A DNA stretch of 64,000 nucleotides from Phoronis australis (lineage: Eukaryota; Phoronida; Phoronidae): the NCBI GenBank assembly GCA_002633005.1, contig NMRA01000042.1:62001-126000 (forward strand), given 5' to 3'. Below the pieces are notes generated by a model, which was given only the letters and a program-made list of their open reading frames with translations, made no database searches and was not told the origin of the DNA. Made by a program: the position numbers and the translations under genes. Positions 51,801-61,418 of this stretch are shown in pieces; the first letter of the stretch is position 1; every line of letters starts with the position of its first letter.

Positions 51801-54800
51801 ATGGAGAAGCAAGAAAGAGCTTCAGTCTATTGATGTTGAGTTAGGCGAAAATGTGCTTTGGATTTTAGCATCGGTAGTCGTCAGTCCCCGTATTGGTCCG
51901 ATGTTTGCCATTACCAGATTCTTCAGTTCGTTCGCAGCAGCCTGCCGCGGACAAAGCTGACTGAGAACCGACATTTCAAACAGTGTCTCTAAGATATAGT
52001 TGTAAACGAAGTGATGCGTATATGAACTAATGTTCCAATAGATACAGGTATCAGTTAATTAGTACAGTTACCTCCCCTGCACACGGGTAGTCCTGTGTAG
52101 ACGTTACAGGCGTAGTGAACTGGATCAGGTATGCAGTTCACAGAACAGTAGCGCCCGTACCAGTTCTTGTCACAGGAGACGAATGCTTCAGCGGTGAGCC
52201 TGAAGAATAAAATTGGGCGAGTGTTTAGGAACAGGAAGCACGAGGCAGAGGGAGTGAGTGCCCCGTTCTTGAACTCACTGTGGATCCTACCACTACCAAG
52301 TCGTTGCCTGCAGTCCATGAATCCGTCAACTGCCGGGTGATTAGTTTTGTAATGTTCTCTGGTCGATTAATGACTACTTCTGTGGTTCCAAGAAATATTT
52401 GCAAAATAAGCCACGGGTCGCTGCCTTATATAATCAAATGTGAAACCAAAATCTTGTCGGCACGTACTGTAGCCTGTGGTATCGTCAGCTCTGAAATTTC
52501 TTAAATTCTCATTTCCTCGAACGTAATTTGTTACTCTACAGTGTACGTGTAATTGACTATTCAGGTGGTCCTTGATCTGTTTTTAGCAACACAAGAAAAT
52601 ACAATTTAAACAATAAGCATAACGTCGAGACAAAACAACAAATAACGGCGAATAACGACGTCTTGGATATTCACCGGATACCTGCAGAAGGTATCTCGCA
52701 GCTATTAGTAACTTGAAAGAACACACGTGTTTGGGTGTTGGTTGTAGCTACTTGAAATACTGAACTGAAGATGGCCCGCTGTGACGTGGACGGAAGTCAG
52801 ACAATGGCTTTAACTGTACGTTACGTTTGGAAAATTATGATATCAGTAAGGTGCTGATTTTAGCATATTGTAGAAACAACGTAAGTAGACTTTAAAAGCG
52901 TTGAGTATTCGTTTTGCTGTATGATGTCAATATCGATCCCTGACTTTTGTCTTTGAGACCTACAAAAGTGAAGAATTTGTGATTCCCCAGTGATGTTCCT
53001 GAAATTGAACCAGTTCGTCGATACGTTCCTCGTTTTCTTTCGAACATGCAGTCTTCGGTCTCCCAAGCCTCGGACCCTGTGTATTTTAGCAGTAAGCCTA
53101 TTTACTGTGGCACGACTCCACCCTTATGTGAGAACTCCCTTAAGAACCTTCTACCGCTTCATCCTTTCTCCTTGAAATATGTTTCAATAGTAAATTTATC
53201 ACTTTCACTCAAAGGCATCATTAAAAACTGATTTGAATACATATCTGACTATACAAAACAACAGACTTGAGACCCAGGCAGATAATTTTTTGAAAGACAG
53301 ATGCAAGCACAACATGAACATGATGACAGTCTCAGTGATATTTCATTTTCACCCTGCCGTATTGAATTTCACAGTACGTCTGTAATTTTTATATTTCTCT
53401 GACATACTTTGTAGACATGTTGATGACACCCTTCAGATACATTGCTAAAAAATTGAACGAATTCGGTTGATCCGTTACTGAGTTTTGGCAAAAAGTGACT
53501 CGCCTTTTACAGTATATAGCTGTAACGCTTGAAAACTTTTGTCGAGTTTTCCTTATTTTCGAATGAAAACAAAATATTTAGGCTATCTCAGATTTAGTAT
53601 ATACTGTATATATAACGTTGTAAGGAAAATATCGAATGTCGATTTTTGTATCGAATGAGCGTGCAACGATTGTCTTGATTGGAGCACAGTGGTTACGACA
53701 GTGTACATTGTAGTCACGTGCGTTAATCGTCTCTCCACTGCAAGGGTTTCTGCAAAAGGAAGTTGCGGAGAGTTGGAGTCAGCAGTGCAAACAAACCAGT
53801 AAGTGTTAGGAATAAATGTGGACAGGCTTAATTGAAGGCCAGAGCAGCAACGCTCGTCGCTCGACTGAGAGACAAATCTGCGACGGATTGTCTACACTTG
53901 GCGACGCGTTGTCCCTCGACGCCCCGTTCGCGCAAATTGCTGAGTGTGGAGAGGTCTAAACATCAGGCGTGCGTTCAGTAACGCTAGGACCTACGCTATG
54001 ACCTAGCTAAAAGTTATCCAAAGTCACGTGTTCTTATTTGAAATACACGGCAATACACGTAATTTCGTCTTGCTTTTTAGCGAGGTCCTAGCGTTACTGA
54101 ACGCGAGCCAGTACTCGTTCCTAAGAGTGGGTTCAAAATCTTCTGATCCGCTTTGCATGAAAGAATTAATCAATTATGGTTTGAGACTTCGTAAACTATC
54201 AGGATTCCGTTTCACACGCATGAACATTTACACTGACGAGTGCAACCGCAATATGACCATCCGGGATTACACAGCGACACTCGAATTCCGTTGTATTTAC
54301 TCAAAACCCTGTAGTATTCGTAAACCATTTGTCTAGCCTCGTAATCTCTACAAGTCTTTTTAACGGTTGCTTTACTCTATTCATTCCAATATCAACGAAT
54401 AATATTACTGGGGTGCAACTCCGACGGAAGCAAGTCAGATCATAATGCGGATGCCTGATATGAGTTCTTCACCTTCCCGACATCAATCAAAAACAAAGAA
54501 TGCGAAGTCATTGGATAAAACCATGTCGTCTAGTTAATTTGGAACCGAACAGAATCCCCTTCTGGAAGATACATTGTACCGTTTCAATACCGGTACTTTT
54601 AAAGGGTAGAAATCGAGGCCATAACTTGAGGGTTTCGACATGACCCATGAAATTGTCCCTGACATTCAAAAGTTGGGCACGCGCTTTCTTACCAGTCCGC
54701 TACGAAGGAGAGTTCTACTAGTGTGTAATTTGGAACGGCCTTATTGGTACATGTACCAGTGTTAAGAAGATTGAAACTACTTAATTACTCACGTGGTGTC

Positions 54801-57800
54801 ATCACGGCAATTGACTTTGTGCATTTTCGGCTCACGAGTAGGTGCTCTCTCCACAATTTGACACCTAAGGGTGTCCACGTAGTCGTCACCAGATCCGGAG
54901 TCAGAGTCGTAGACAGTTACTTTAATAGACACAATGACCTGAGAGGGAAAACAGAAGCAGGTATGATGTTGGTCTTACATGTGCAAGTTCCACTCGATAT
55001 TCGTTTTGAAGCAGTGTCAACACTGAACTACATGTAGCTATCCGAAATCCTTCAATCTGAAACCTCGTTCTAGAATGTGCATGTACCATGACACTGTGAG
55101 TGAGATGTTAGTTCTAGTAAGAACCCCGGTTCGACCTCTGACCCTATCAGGTAATTGGTACAGTACGTAATCATTGAACTGGAATTGTGTTGGCCACTGT
55201 GCTGGTTTTATTCAATAAACAAGATGGCTTTGCTGACGGTTGTGTTTCTCTGAATCTCTATTCTTTGTTCACGAAGGGAAGCCGTGCCAAAGCTAATTGA
55301 CCTATCGTAAGCTCCACCCCCTTGCGTAATGTCGATTAACAATCAATAAGTTTTACCCGGCAATGTGTTGTTTGTCGGGTAAAATGGCGGCTAGGAAACG
55401 AAGGTGTGTCAATAATGCTGCGTTCTAAATGGTCAGTTAAGCCGTCACTCAAAATCCTGGCAATAGGTCAATTGGCAATTTGAACATAGAACATTTGCGA
55501 CTAAATTGGTCATTATTCAGTCGCTTACTCATGGGCGGCGCACCATAGGGGGCTGGGGGGAGGGGCTATGGCCCCCATCTTTTCAGTGCTGCACCGCCCA
55601 CGTAACTAGAGACAAATAAAAACAGATTTCGACAGGCCAAATTGAGCGCCAGCATTTTGACGGTCGCCTTCACTTGTGTCTGTCCTCACTTTAAAACTAA
55701 GAGTGCCAGTTCAGTAAACTGACAGGCCGTGTTTAAAGCGATGTTCATCACAGTCTCAACTATTGTTCATTCTGCTAACTTATTTCTTTTTCAATTTGCA
55801 AAACAAAAATAGGAATTCCAATTTATGTTCAATATCCCATGTCCAATATGATGAAAGATGCTTGTGTGCGTGTGTATGTGTGTGAGTCCGATTTTTGTTC
55901 AAAATACTCAGGTAAGACGTACATGTACATTAACTGTGCTCCCTGCGCCAGTCAGTATCGAAAGTTTGAACAAAATGGAGTCATAATTCATTGAATGAAC
56001 CATTCGTACAAGTTCGCGATGTTCATGTTGCCCCTACAAATTCAGATGTCGCAGAAGATTGGTTACGCAAGTTGAAATATCGCGTCATCACTTCCTGCAG
56101 CTTTGACGAACACGTGATTGTCGGCTTCGTCAGCAAAATACAGGCTGCTGTAATCTAAGTTTTGATTCATTGGTCAGTTTACATGTAGGTACACTTTCAT
56201 GTCTTAAAGACTGTTTAAGTAAGGCTGTTTTAGCCTTTGAAGTATTATCTCTGTGAATTATTGATATGGAATGTACACACGTTTTGAAAATTTTGAGACT
56301 GCCACCGTCTGGAGTCTTCAATAATGCCAGTCCTCCGAATGATTCAGGGTGAATTTGAAAAATGGCTGACACACCGCCACCTTGGACCGATATCGCCCAA
56401 GAACAAAAGACCTCAGGTTATTGACGGAGTAAACTAAGTAAGTAAATGTCATGTCAATCGGGTGAAAAATTCGATCTCTGGCAAAAAATGATTGGCTAAC
56501 AAAGCACAGTTATCACTAACTAGTATACAAAAGAGCAGTCATCTAAGCAGTAAATCTCAAATATCGCAAGAACGGCGGGTCGTTGTAAGTAACGGGTTTC
56601 ACATTGCCGTTAGCTCTTACATGTATATGATCTATCCACATATCAAATTTCAAACAGATCCTTAGAGGTACGCAGATTGTACAAAAGTCGATTATTTGGA
56701 GACTAAGTCCTCGGAAAATCTCGAATAACTCGAAAACGGTAAGACTGGGAGAAAAACAAATGAAACGCTCAAGAAAAGTCTATCCACAGAAAAAAATCAG
56801 AACAATACCACCGTAAGCAGCGGAGCTATGACTCCACAACAAAAGAAGAAAAAAATTACCGCCACAGCTGCATGTTGTTTCCGATTTTAATCAATTAACA
56901 ATAGGCTTCGAGCCATTCACTCATGGCGTGTATAAATATCCCGTTGATCCGAGAACAATTGCGATCTGTAGCTTGCAGACAAAGAAACAAACAAAAAACC
57001 CAAAAATTGTGGCAATGCAACATACTCGGAGAAATTTCATTTGCTAAGTGATAAATAAGATTCAAGGTATTCTATTGTCAACTCTACAAATAACCTTATT
57101 TCCCGTTTACTCACTGGCCAGCTTCTCATTTCGTAAGTCAGTGTGTGGTCGTCCAAGGCGTGACTATTTCTGTTGTTGTAGAATACTTTGGTTTTTAGAT
57201 AAGCAATGTCACAACTTTCTGAGCCTCTGTAATGAAAATGTGTGCGTAAGAGTGTCGTTTTCTGCCTTTTTCTCGTTTCCTGGAACTGGAAACCAAAGTT
57301 GCGATACGCAATGCTTCCAAACATTGTTAGGGTCACCTCAGACGAACAGACACATGTGCAAGCTGAACTGTCTGCCTCAAGTGAACGAAATCAGAGGTCA
57401 CAGCTCACGCCAAGGAAAGAAAATAACAATTGAATGAATTAGCTTCTAGTTCTTTGGAATGTTCCTGCTTTGACGTCAACTGTCGACTCCCGATATTGAT
57501 CACTTACATGTATGTCCGTCTGCGGGGACGCCAAGGTCTCACTCTTCTTATCTTGGGTACATTACTCCTAAAAAAAACTTGGAGCTGTTTCTGGGATTTT
57601 ACCTATAAAAAATAACCAAACCACGAACAGCACAAACCCCAAAATTCTTATGATCGAATGAAACGTCTGGTCTTCCATGAAGTTCATTTTCCACAGCTAC
57701 TGTCTTCTCCCCAACAAGTGACATGATCGTGTTTCATTCTCATTTTTTTCTAAGCGAAACTCGATTCGTTGATAACTATGCATTAATAACGTTTTTCTCG

Positions 57801-58306
57801 CGTTGTTTTTGTTTATTCTCAGCCCACGCCGCACTCATTTGAGGTTTATGTCCAAAATTGACAGTCCTACTTCACAACATGCATTTGAATTCACTGGAAA
57901 AGCTTTACGGATGCAGTCTGATAGACATGAAAAATCAGAAGCGTTTAGTTACATAAATTATCTCTGCGGCTTCCACGGAGAGCAGATATTTCTTACAAGA
58001 ATGAGATAAGATTGGAAATTTAAAGAAATGTTACTCTTGGAGCTTTACTTTTTGTGATACTTTATATTTGTCGAGCCAGTGCGACAATTGTCAAAACACC
58101 TTCCTTTACAATTCACTAGTACACCTGTTCATTTCAAACTGATTTCATGTTCAGTTGAGAAAGATCAGAAATCATACTTACTGCTTGGAAGACATGCATA
58201 ACTTGAAATAATGGTCGCACTGGCCGCCGAACCATGCATCACACCCTCCTTTAGAGTTTGTGTAATGCTTCAATACCAATGTCAGATTAGCAGATGCGTC
58301 GACAGC
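39731..58306 (-). CDS. DSL-domain, multi-EGF, SEA-like, single-pass membrane protein (Notch-ligand-like), 11-exon model
   Basis: Eleven exons on the minus strand can be joined: 58306-58182, 57367-57115, 54938-54793, 52199-52072, 50831-50709, 49861-46208, 45293-45171, 44054-43901, 43705-43513, 40115-40018 and 39887-39731. Their summed length, 5,154 nt, is exactly 1,718 codons including the TGA stop. The predicted order is MNNL/C2-like region, DSL domain, 33 complete EGF-like repeats, SEA-like domain, transmembrane helix and short tail. MNNL plus DSL plus EGF defines canonical ligands of Notch receptors (Delta, Jagged/Serrate), so a surface role in Notch-type signalling or adhesion is inferred. 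It differs from Delta (about 6-9 EGFs) and Jagged (about 16 EGFs) in EGF number and in the SEA-like juxtamembrane part. The signal-peptide exon was not found; the donor at 45171 and the acceptor at 39888 are the weakest joins. Fibropellin-like proteins share the EGF richness but lack a DSL domain. Confidence 0.8.
40018..40115 (-). CDS. Exon: transmembrane helix
   Basis: The exon is 98 nt with acceptor cttatttcag and donor GTGAGC. It encodes NWMKKHWFSIVIPIGIALLV followed by four Val, then GVRHYVRK. This is a hydrophobic span of about 20-22 residues with basic residues on both sides, a convincing single-pass anchor. It enters in phase 0 from the SEA exon. The donor leaves phase 2. A second open frame exists (phase 0 at the donor) but gives a Cys-rich peptide without a membrane span and does not fit the upstream phase. 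Confidence 0.75.
40687..40901 (+). promoter_or_regulatory. Two three-unit heat-shock element matches
   Basis: TTCtaGAAtaTTC at 40687-40699 and GAAgaTTCtaGAA at 40889-40901 both fit the alternating 5-bp pattern. They lie in intronic, repeat-like DNA (about 40.6-41.4 kb) that could be a retroelement LTR, although I could not define its ends. Confidence 0.35.
41460..43150. repeat. Diverged ~1.15-kb tandem duplication in the last large intron
   Basis: About 41460-41990 and 42640-43110 align in direct orientation (for example gacgtcggtgagcataaact versus gccataggtgagcatagtaa, and repeated atattggtcttgaaactcta-type text). A related piece is near 51160-51400. The copies are much older than those at 34.6 and 13.4 kb, and lie in the intron between the SEA-like and transmembrane exons. 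Confidence 0.55.
43513..43705 (-). CDS. Exon: SEA-like domain, second half, and juxtamembrane stalk
   Basis: This 193-nt exon (acceptor ttgatttcag, donor GTAAAA, phase 2 to 0) begins with the Ser completing Gly-Ser, then a strand (NLFTKVNIALML) and a helix (AETLMQVFSKAKEDERMLNGL). A Pro/Ser/Gln-rich stalk ends QQKHQK. Many SEA domains self-cleave at Gly-Ser before the third strand; here the residues after Ser (Asn-Leu-Phe) differ from the usual Val-Val-Val, so cleavage is uncertain. The phase-0 end joins the transmembrane exon exactly. Confidence 0.65.
43901..44054 (-). CDS. Exon: SEA-like domain, first half
   Basis: The exon is 154 nt with acceptor catttccag and a strong GTATGTG donor, phase 1 to 2. 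It encodes a strand (PTYSLLLKG), an amphipathic helix (KILKKHVVHAVQVLVSNYL) and a second strand ending HIKIAIHNG. This matches the beta-alpha-beta beginning of SEA domains. The split Ser codon at the exon end completes a Gly-Ser pair with the next exon. The frame continues open to a TAA at about 43828 if unspliced, which I consider less likely. Confidence 0.65.
45171..45293 (-). CDS. Exon: linker between EGF array and SEA-like domain
   Basis: This frame enters in phase 1 from a good acceptor (ttttctcccgaacccag) and encodes VTALTWGASVNLANSLVLQ, continuing through FGIDEGYKALSCHRDS. Two donors compete. GTGATC at 45170 leaves phase 1, which matches the next exon. GTGAGA at 45162 is stronger but leaves phase 0, which would put the next exon out of frame. 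Either the weaker site is used or a small exon is missing. The partial 33rd EGF at the end of the previous exon does not gain its expected Gly-x-x-Cys ending here. Confidence 0.55.
46208..49861 (-). CDS. Giant exon: 32 tandem EGF-like repeats
   Basis: The exon is 3,654 nt (1,218 codon-equivalents, phase 1 to 1) with no internal stop, between acceptor aattccag and donor GTAAGA. It holds 32 complete EGF repeats of about 38 residues and a partial one at the end. Most linkers read (N/D)-(I/V/L)-(N/D)-(D/E)-Cys and most repeats carry Cys-x-Asp-x4-(Y/F)-x-Cys, the calcium-binding and Asp-hydroxylation patterns. Thirteen repeats (1, 10, 12, 13, 19, 20, 23-28, 30) fit the O-glucosylation consensus C-x-S-x-(P/A)-C. 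Every repeat has Cys-x-x-Gly-x-Cys between cysteines 2 and 3, one residue shorter than usual. Repeats 4-9 are near-identical. The array is extracellular and is expected to form a calcium-stiffened rod. Confidence 0.93.
48860..49530 (-). repeat. Near-identical 114-bp tandem EGF units (repeats 4-9)
   Basis: Six consecutive 114-bp units encode repeats that differ at few positions, sharing HGICRDGNSSYSCLCYDGW with small changes. Cys-1 contexts alternate among CTKSSC, CTKSLC, CKKSPC, CEKSSC, CKKSSC and CTKSLC. The first and last of the CTKSLC type are more alike than their neighbours, which suggests duplication of a multi-repeat block. The pattern points to recent unequal exchange or gene conversion inside the exon. 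Confidence 0.85.
50709..50831 (-). CDS. Exon: end of DSL domain and first EGF repeat
   Basis: This 123-nt exon (acceptor gtttcag, donor GTAGCA, phase 1 to 1) completes the DSL domain with GWTGRDC and then encodes an EGF repeat with Cys-LNGGT-Cys between cysteines 2 and 3. Five residues ending in Thr is the standard C2-x4-(S/T)-C3 O-fucosylation consensus. The closing cysteine is supplied by the next exon (..GFSG|NLC). The donor GTAGCA is not ideal, but phase and domain both fit across the junction. Confidence 0.8.
52072..52199 (-). CDS. Exon: DSL domain, cysteines 1-5
   Basis: The exon is 128 nt with acceptor ttcttcag and donor GTAACT, phase 2 to phase 1. It encodes Cys-DKNWYGRY-Cys-SVN-Cys, then VHYA-Cys and Cys-RGG. 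Aromatic-Tyr-Gly between the first two cysteines and His-Tyr before the fourth are hallmarks of the DSL (Delta/Serrate/Lag-2) module. The spacing C-x8-C-x3-C-x8-C-x8-C is canonical except that the C3-C4 loop is about three residues shorter than in vertebrate ligands. The last cysteine comes from the next exon, which supplies WTGRDC. DSL domains contact Notch EGF11. Confidence 0.85.
53971..54104. mobile_element. 134-bp MITE with perfect 22-bp terminal inverted repeats
   Basis: Both ends carry GCGTTCAGTAACGCTAGGAC plus CT in inverted orientation without mismatch. It has no coding content and lies in the intron between the C2 and DSL exons of the large gene. Confidence 0.85.
54793..54938 (-). 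CDS. Exon: C2-type acidic-loop segment preceding the DSL domain
   Basis: This 146-nt exon has a good polypyrimidine acceptor (ccctctcag) and a GTGAGT donor, and runs from phase 0 to phase 2. Near the start a hydrophobic strand (IKVTVY) leads into Asp-x-Asp-x4-Asp-Asp-x2-Asp (exon residues 11, 13, 18, 19 and 22), the pattern of the calcium-binding loop of C2 domains. MNNL domains of Delta and Jagged are known to fold as C2 domains that can bind phospholipid. Two cysteines (residues 26 and 44) follow. The phase-2 end joins exactly to the DSL exon. Confidence 0.75.
57115..57367 (-). CDS. Exon: middle of MNNL/C2-like region
   Basis: The exon is open for 253 nt (one base plus 84 codons), from an acceptor ending gacag to a strong GTGAGT donor at 57114. 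It begins with a Cys-x-Cys-x-Cys cluster followed by VTLTMFGSIAYRNFGF, which resembles the Cys-x-x-Gly-x-x-x-T-x-x-x-Gly strand of MNNL domains. It ends ...EMRSWP, the expected Trp-Pro just before the C2 beta strand encoded by the next exon. The acceptor is chosen by phase: other AG dinucleotides nearby would break the frame. A 67-nt intron inside the exon (weak donor, good acceptor attacag) cannot be excluded. Confidence 0.55.
58182..58306 (-). CDS. Exon: start of MNNL-like (Notch-ligand N-terminal) region
   Basis: This 125-nt exon has an acceptor ending ttcacag at 58307 and a strong GTAAGT donor at 58181. It encodes 41 residues plus two bases. The peptide begins AVDASANLTLVLKHYTN and ends in a cysteine-rich stretch (Cys at residues 22, 30 and 37, with F at 34). 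This resembles the start of the MNNL domain, which opens with a beta strand followed by Asn-x-x-Gly and a cluster of cysteines. It enters in phase 0 and leaves in phase 2, matching the next exon. A signal peptide must lie in an upstream exon; I checked ATG-initiated minus-strand frames back to about 59.2 kb without a convincing one. Confidence 0.65.
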
Positions 58307-59373
58307 CTGTGAAGTACCGTTATAGGAGTGTAAATTTAAATTGTGTCAAGTTTTTCTTTTGAGCACCAAGTGACTTTACCTAATGTGAAGTCATTTCTAG
58401 TTAACTCATAATCATGTTAAACCATTTATTAAATATTGAACAGTGTGCCAAGTTCGGAAAAGTGTTACGATAGAAAGTCGCTACCTGGAGAAGGTTACTG
58501 TACATGTTCATGTACAACTCCACCTTTGGTATTACATGTCTGTTTTGGTTGCTGGGTTTGCACTTGACTATGAAATCTTTAGCATTAGCACTTCAGTGCT
58601 ATTCACCTTAAATCAATTGCGAGAGTTTTGCCACCAGTCACGTAAAGCCGTATGGGTATTATTTTGGCGTATCTGGCAGACTGTCATGTTTTCCGCATGG
58701 ATGAGTGGGCGCAGGTTGTTACCGAGGGGGGCTAATAGCTTTCGGTGCGACGATAGACTAAAGATTGGTTCGAGTTATAATCACTTTACTAATCTCGACT
58801 GAAAGTTCCCAAGTCTCACTAAACAAAACGTTCGACATAATGTCTATACTATGCTCCAGCCAGTGCTGCGAGGCCTTGGCTTATGATGAACTTATGAGAC
58901 ATTTATAACAACTGTTACAGGCATTGACTCAATAACCTGTTGTCTTTATAGTTGGATGTCTATTGGCTAACGCTGTAACTGCTGATTGTCTTCACTGCAA
59001 TTCAACTGTAACTTTAACTGACTTTAATTGACTTTCAACTCCAACTTCAACTGAGTTCAACTAACCCGTGCCTGGGTATTCACATGTGGAACTGCTCACC
59101 AACTCCAAAACATTCAATCTCGCTCCAGAATCTACCCAATCATTGTACAATCATACATGTACACCAAGCCTCTAGAATATTCCAGGCTATTATTAAACAC
59201 GTTACCCATGCCGAATGATTGAATTGAGGTCGCAAGGTATTGTTTAACTTGCTTAATTCATGCGGAAGGCGTAAGAACGTCGCACGATTATCGCCTATAG
59301 GACATTACCATTGTTTTCTTTTTTGCGTCTTTGTTTGATATAACAATGCAGGTGGCATGGATATCGCAGGGTC

Positions 59374-59448
59374 NNNNNNNNNNNNNNNNNNNNNNNNNNN
59401 NNNNNNNNNNNNNNNNNNNNNNNNNNNNNNNNNNNNNNNNNNNNNNNN
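59374..59448. other. Assembly gap (75 N)
   Basis: Run of N upstream of the first recognised DSL-gene exon; followed by a G/C-run repeat (ggggggccatggccc). Confidence 0.99.
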
Positions 59449-59663
59449 ATAGAATCTGGGAGAATTTTAGGGGGGCCATGGCCCCCTTGGCCCCCTCTTA
59501 ATCTGTCACTGTATAGTATCGCACATCAGCTGGTTTCCGATAAATGCTTGCCATTATGGAACTTTTCACCAATTCAAGGACATTCCAAATCGTTCCAGAA
59601 CCTACCCAGTCATTTTAAAGACATACACTGAGTCTCTAGAATGTTCCGGACTATAATATTTCA

Positions 59664-59681
59664 GAATCTTCTAGAATGTTC
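59664..59681 (+). promoter_or_regulatory. Perfect four-unit heat-shock element match
   Basis: GAAtcTTCtaGAAtgTTC alternates GAA and TTC at exact 5-bp spacing four times, the HSF-binding consensus. A two-and-a-half-unit version lies at 59639-59651. No promoter or gene start is evident nearby; it lies in a repeat. Confidence 0.45.
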
Positions 59682-60200
59682 CGTACTCTTCTATTGTGAA
59701 CAAATTATCATTGACCTGACCTCATGGGTCACGTCAATCAAATACTACCTGCTAGCACACGAACAGAACAATAAAATAAAACTATTGAACTGAAACTAGT
59801 GACAGTCTACTTCTGACAGACGATGTTAAACTTTCTGGATGTTCTCGGGCTCAAATTATCTCTTCGAAATCGAGGTGGCTGCAGACAAAAGTAAAACTTA
59901 GCTGGAGGTCGGAGTTCGAAGCGCCAAGAGTTCATAATGAACTCCCTCAACGCGGGCCGGGCAATAGTCCGAAGGGTAGACAGTAGGCCTACGAAGGACT
60001 AAAAGCTGAAAGGCCGATATTCCTAAAAGTGGCGACTCTTTGGCCTACTACTTTCACACCTTCAAGAATTTCTTGATTGGAGGTTGTAGCTTGTTACAAA
60101 GGCGAGAGTCACTGAAGTGCCGAAAATGAATTGAAAGTGTGTTCGGAAGAAACTACGATTTCTAATGTCACCATTTCTTAAGAAATTCAATGATCGATGA

Positions 60201-60201
<1 letters not shown>

Positions 60202-60230
<29 letters not shown>
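60202..60230. repeat. (TA)n microsatellite
   Basis: About 14 uninterrupted TA units immediately next to a fold-back element. Confidence 0.95.
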
Positions 60231-60233
<3 letters not shown>

Positions 60234-60382
60234 TTATTACGTGGCGAAGTCGTTATCCCCCGTATTCTAGAGCCCGAGTGGATTTTGGGGAATTATCGCC
60301 CGACGGTGGTAATTCTCCAAAATCCACGAGGGCTCTAGATAAGGGGGATAACGACTGAGAACATGTAATAATCTATTTATAC
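60229..60382. mobile_element. ~150-bp fold-back MITE
   Basis: Two arms of about 67 and 75 bp (60229-60295 and 60308-60382) are near-perfect inverted repeats with a 12-bp loop. The arm contains tcgttatccccc, ctagagcc and gattttgg. It sits directly against the (TA)n tract, compatible with TA-target insertion. Confidence 0.8.
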
Positions 60383-60753
60383 CACATACTGAACGAGAAA
60401 CATTGCAATGAATCAATCTACCTTTCTCGACTCGCTTCGGCTTTATAACTACTTTCTACATGTATGTCAGAGACCCGGGGTCCGAGGTCGTGATCTTTTC
60501 AGAAAAGCCGAGCTATTTTTGTCAAAGAATGCTGTTACTCAAAACCAATTGAAAATTTAAACAAAATAGAAATAAAGTGAATCTATGAATTGAGGTTTAG
60601 CAACTGTTATGGCTTACTACACATTTTATCACGCCAAGCTGCCACCGGGAAAATATCGTCTGCTAAACTAGGTTACCACTGGTAACTGAGTACATGTATA
60701 GACCTAATTCACGCGGCGGACATTAAAATCCAAAGCGAGGCTCACTGCGCTAA

Positions 60754-61418
60754 GGAGGCACAGAACAGTTCTCACAGGGGTTTGCCTGTCAGAACACACG
60801 TCAATGCACTCCTCACCCTTTCTTCACTTTGTCAAAAACAGCATGCGAATACATGTAAGGAAATGTTTTGAGTCATTTCACATCACAAGCCCTACAGATG
60901 AGCACAGAAACTTTATTCTCTCTTGTATTTTTGACCCATTCACTCCCAGTGGAAACCAAGCTGAACTAAGAAAAATGAGGGCAAAAAAATGCAAAATCGG
61001 CACTTTTCACCCCAAAATCACCACTTTCCTGCCGATGCTCGACTAAAGCCAACATTACATTCCGAAAGCAAATTTCCTACCAATTCCAAAAATGTGGTCC
61101 AAAAGTACTGTCAACCAACTAGTTTTTTAGGAAATCTGGCTTGTTTGAGGGCTACCTGAAATCGCGGCCAATTTCTCAGTTGCTACACAGCAATGCACAA
61201 CTGCAACAGGGGGCCACCATCTTGAAAAAGAGTGCAGCTACAGCCGAGAAACTGGCCTTTCTTCATTCTCAGCATGTTCACAAATACAAAAAAACACATT
61301 CACTTGGCCTACACATAATACCTAACTAAAAATGCCCCCAAGCCTGGCCTAGCCCTAGATTTTAACATTTTGGGAGTGCAAATTGGCCGCGGCCACAGCC
61401 TAACTATTCTGTGCCACC
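60754..61418 (+). mobile_element. 665-bp MITE, copy B (inverted relative to copy A)
   Basis: This copy has the same body and terminal repeats (GGAGGCACAGAACAGTT and, inverted, GGTGGCACAGAATAGTT). Its flanks are CTAA and AAAA, so the target duplication is decayed or different. The two copies, 36 kb apart, bracket the DSL gene and the GPCR. Confidence 0.8.

Larger units (their letters stand above)
59060..59690 (+). repeat. Two related ~130-bp direct repeats with heat-shock-element-like motifs
   Basis: About 59080-59190 and 59555-59665 align (aactgctcaccaactccaaa versus aacttttcaccaattcaagg, then ccagaatctacccaatcatt versus ccagaacctacccagtcatt, then tctagaatattcc versus tctagaatgttcc). They flank the assembly gap at 59374-59448. 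Confidence 0.65.
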
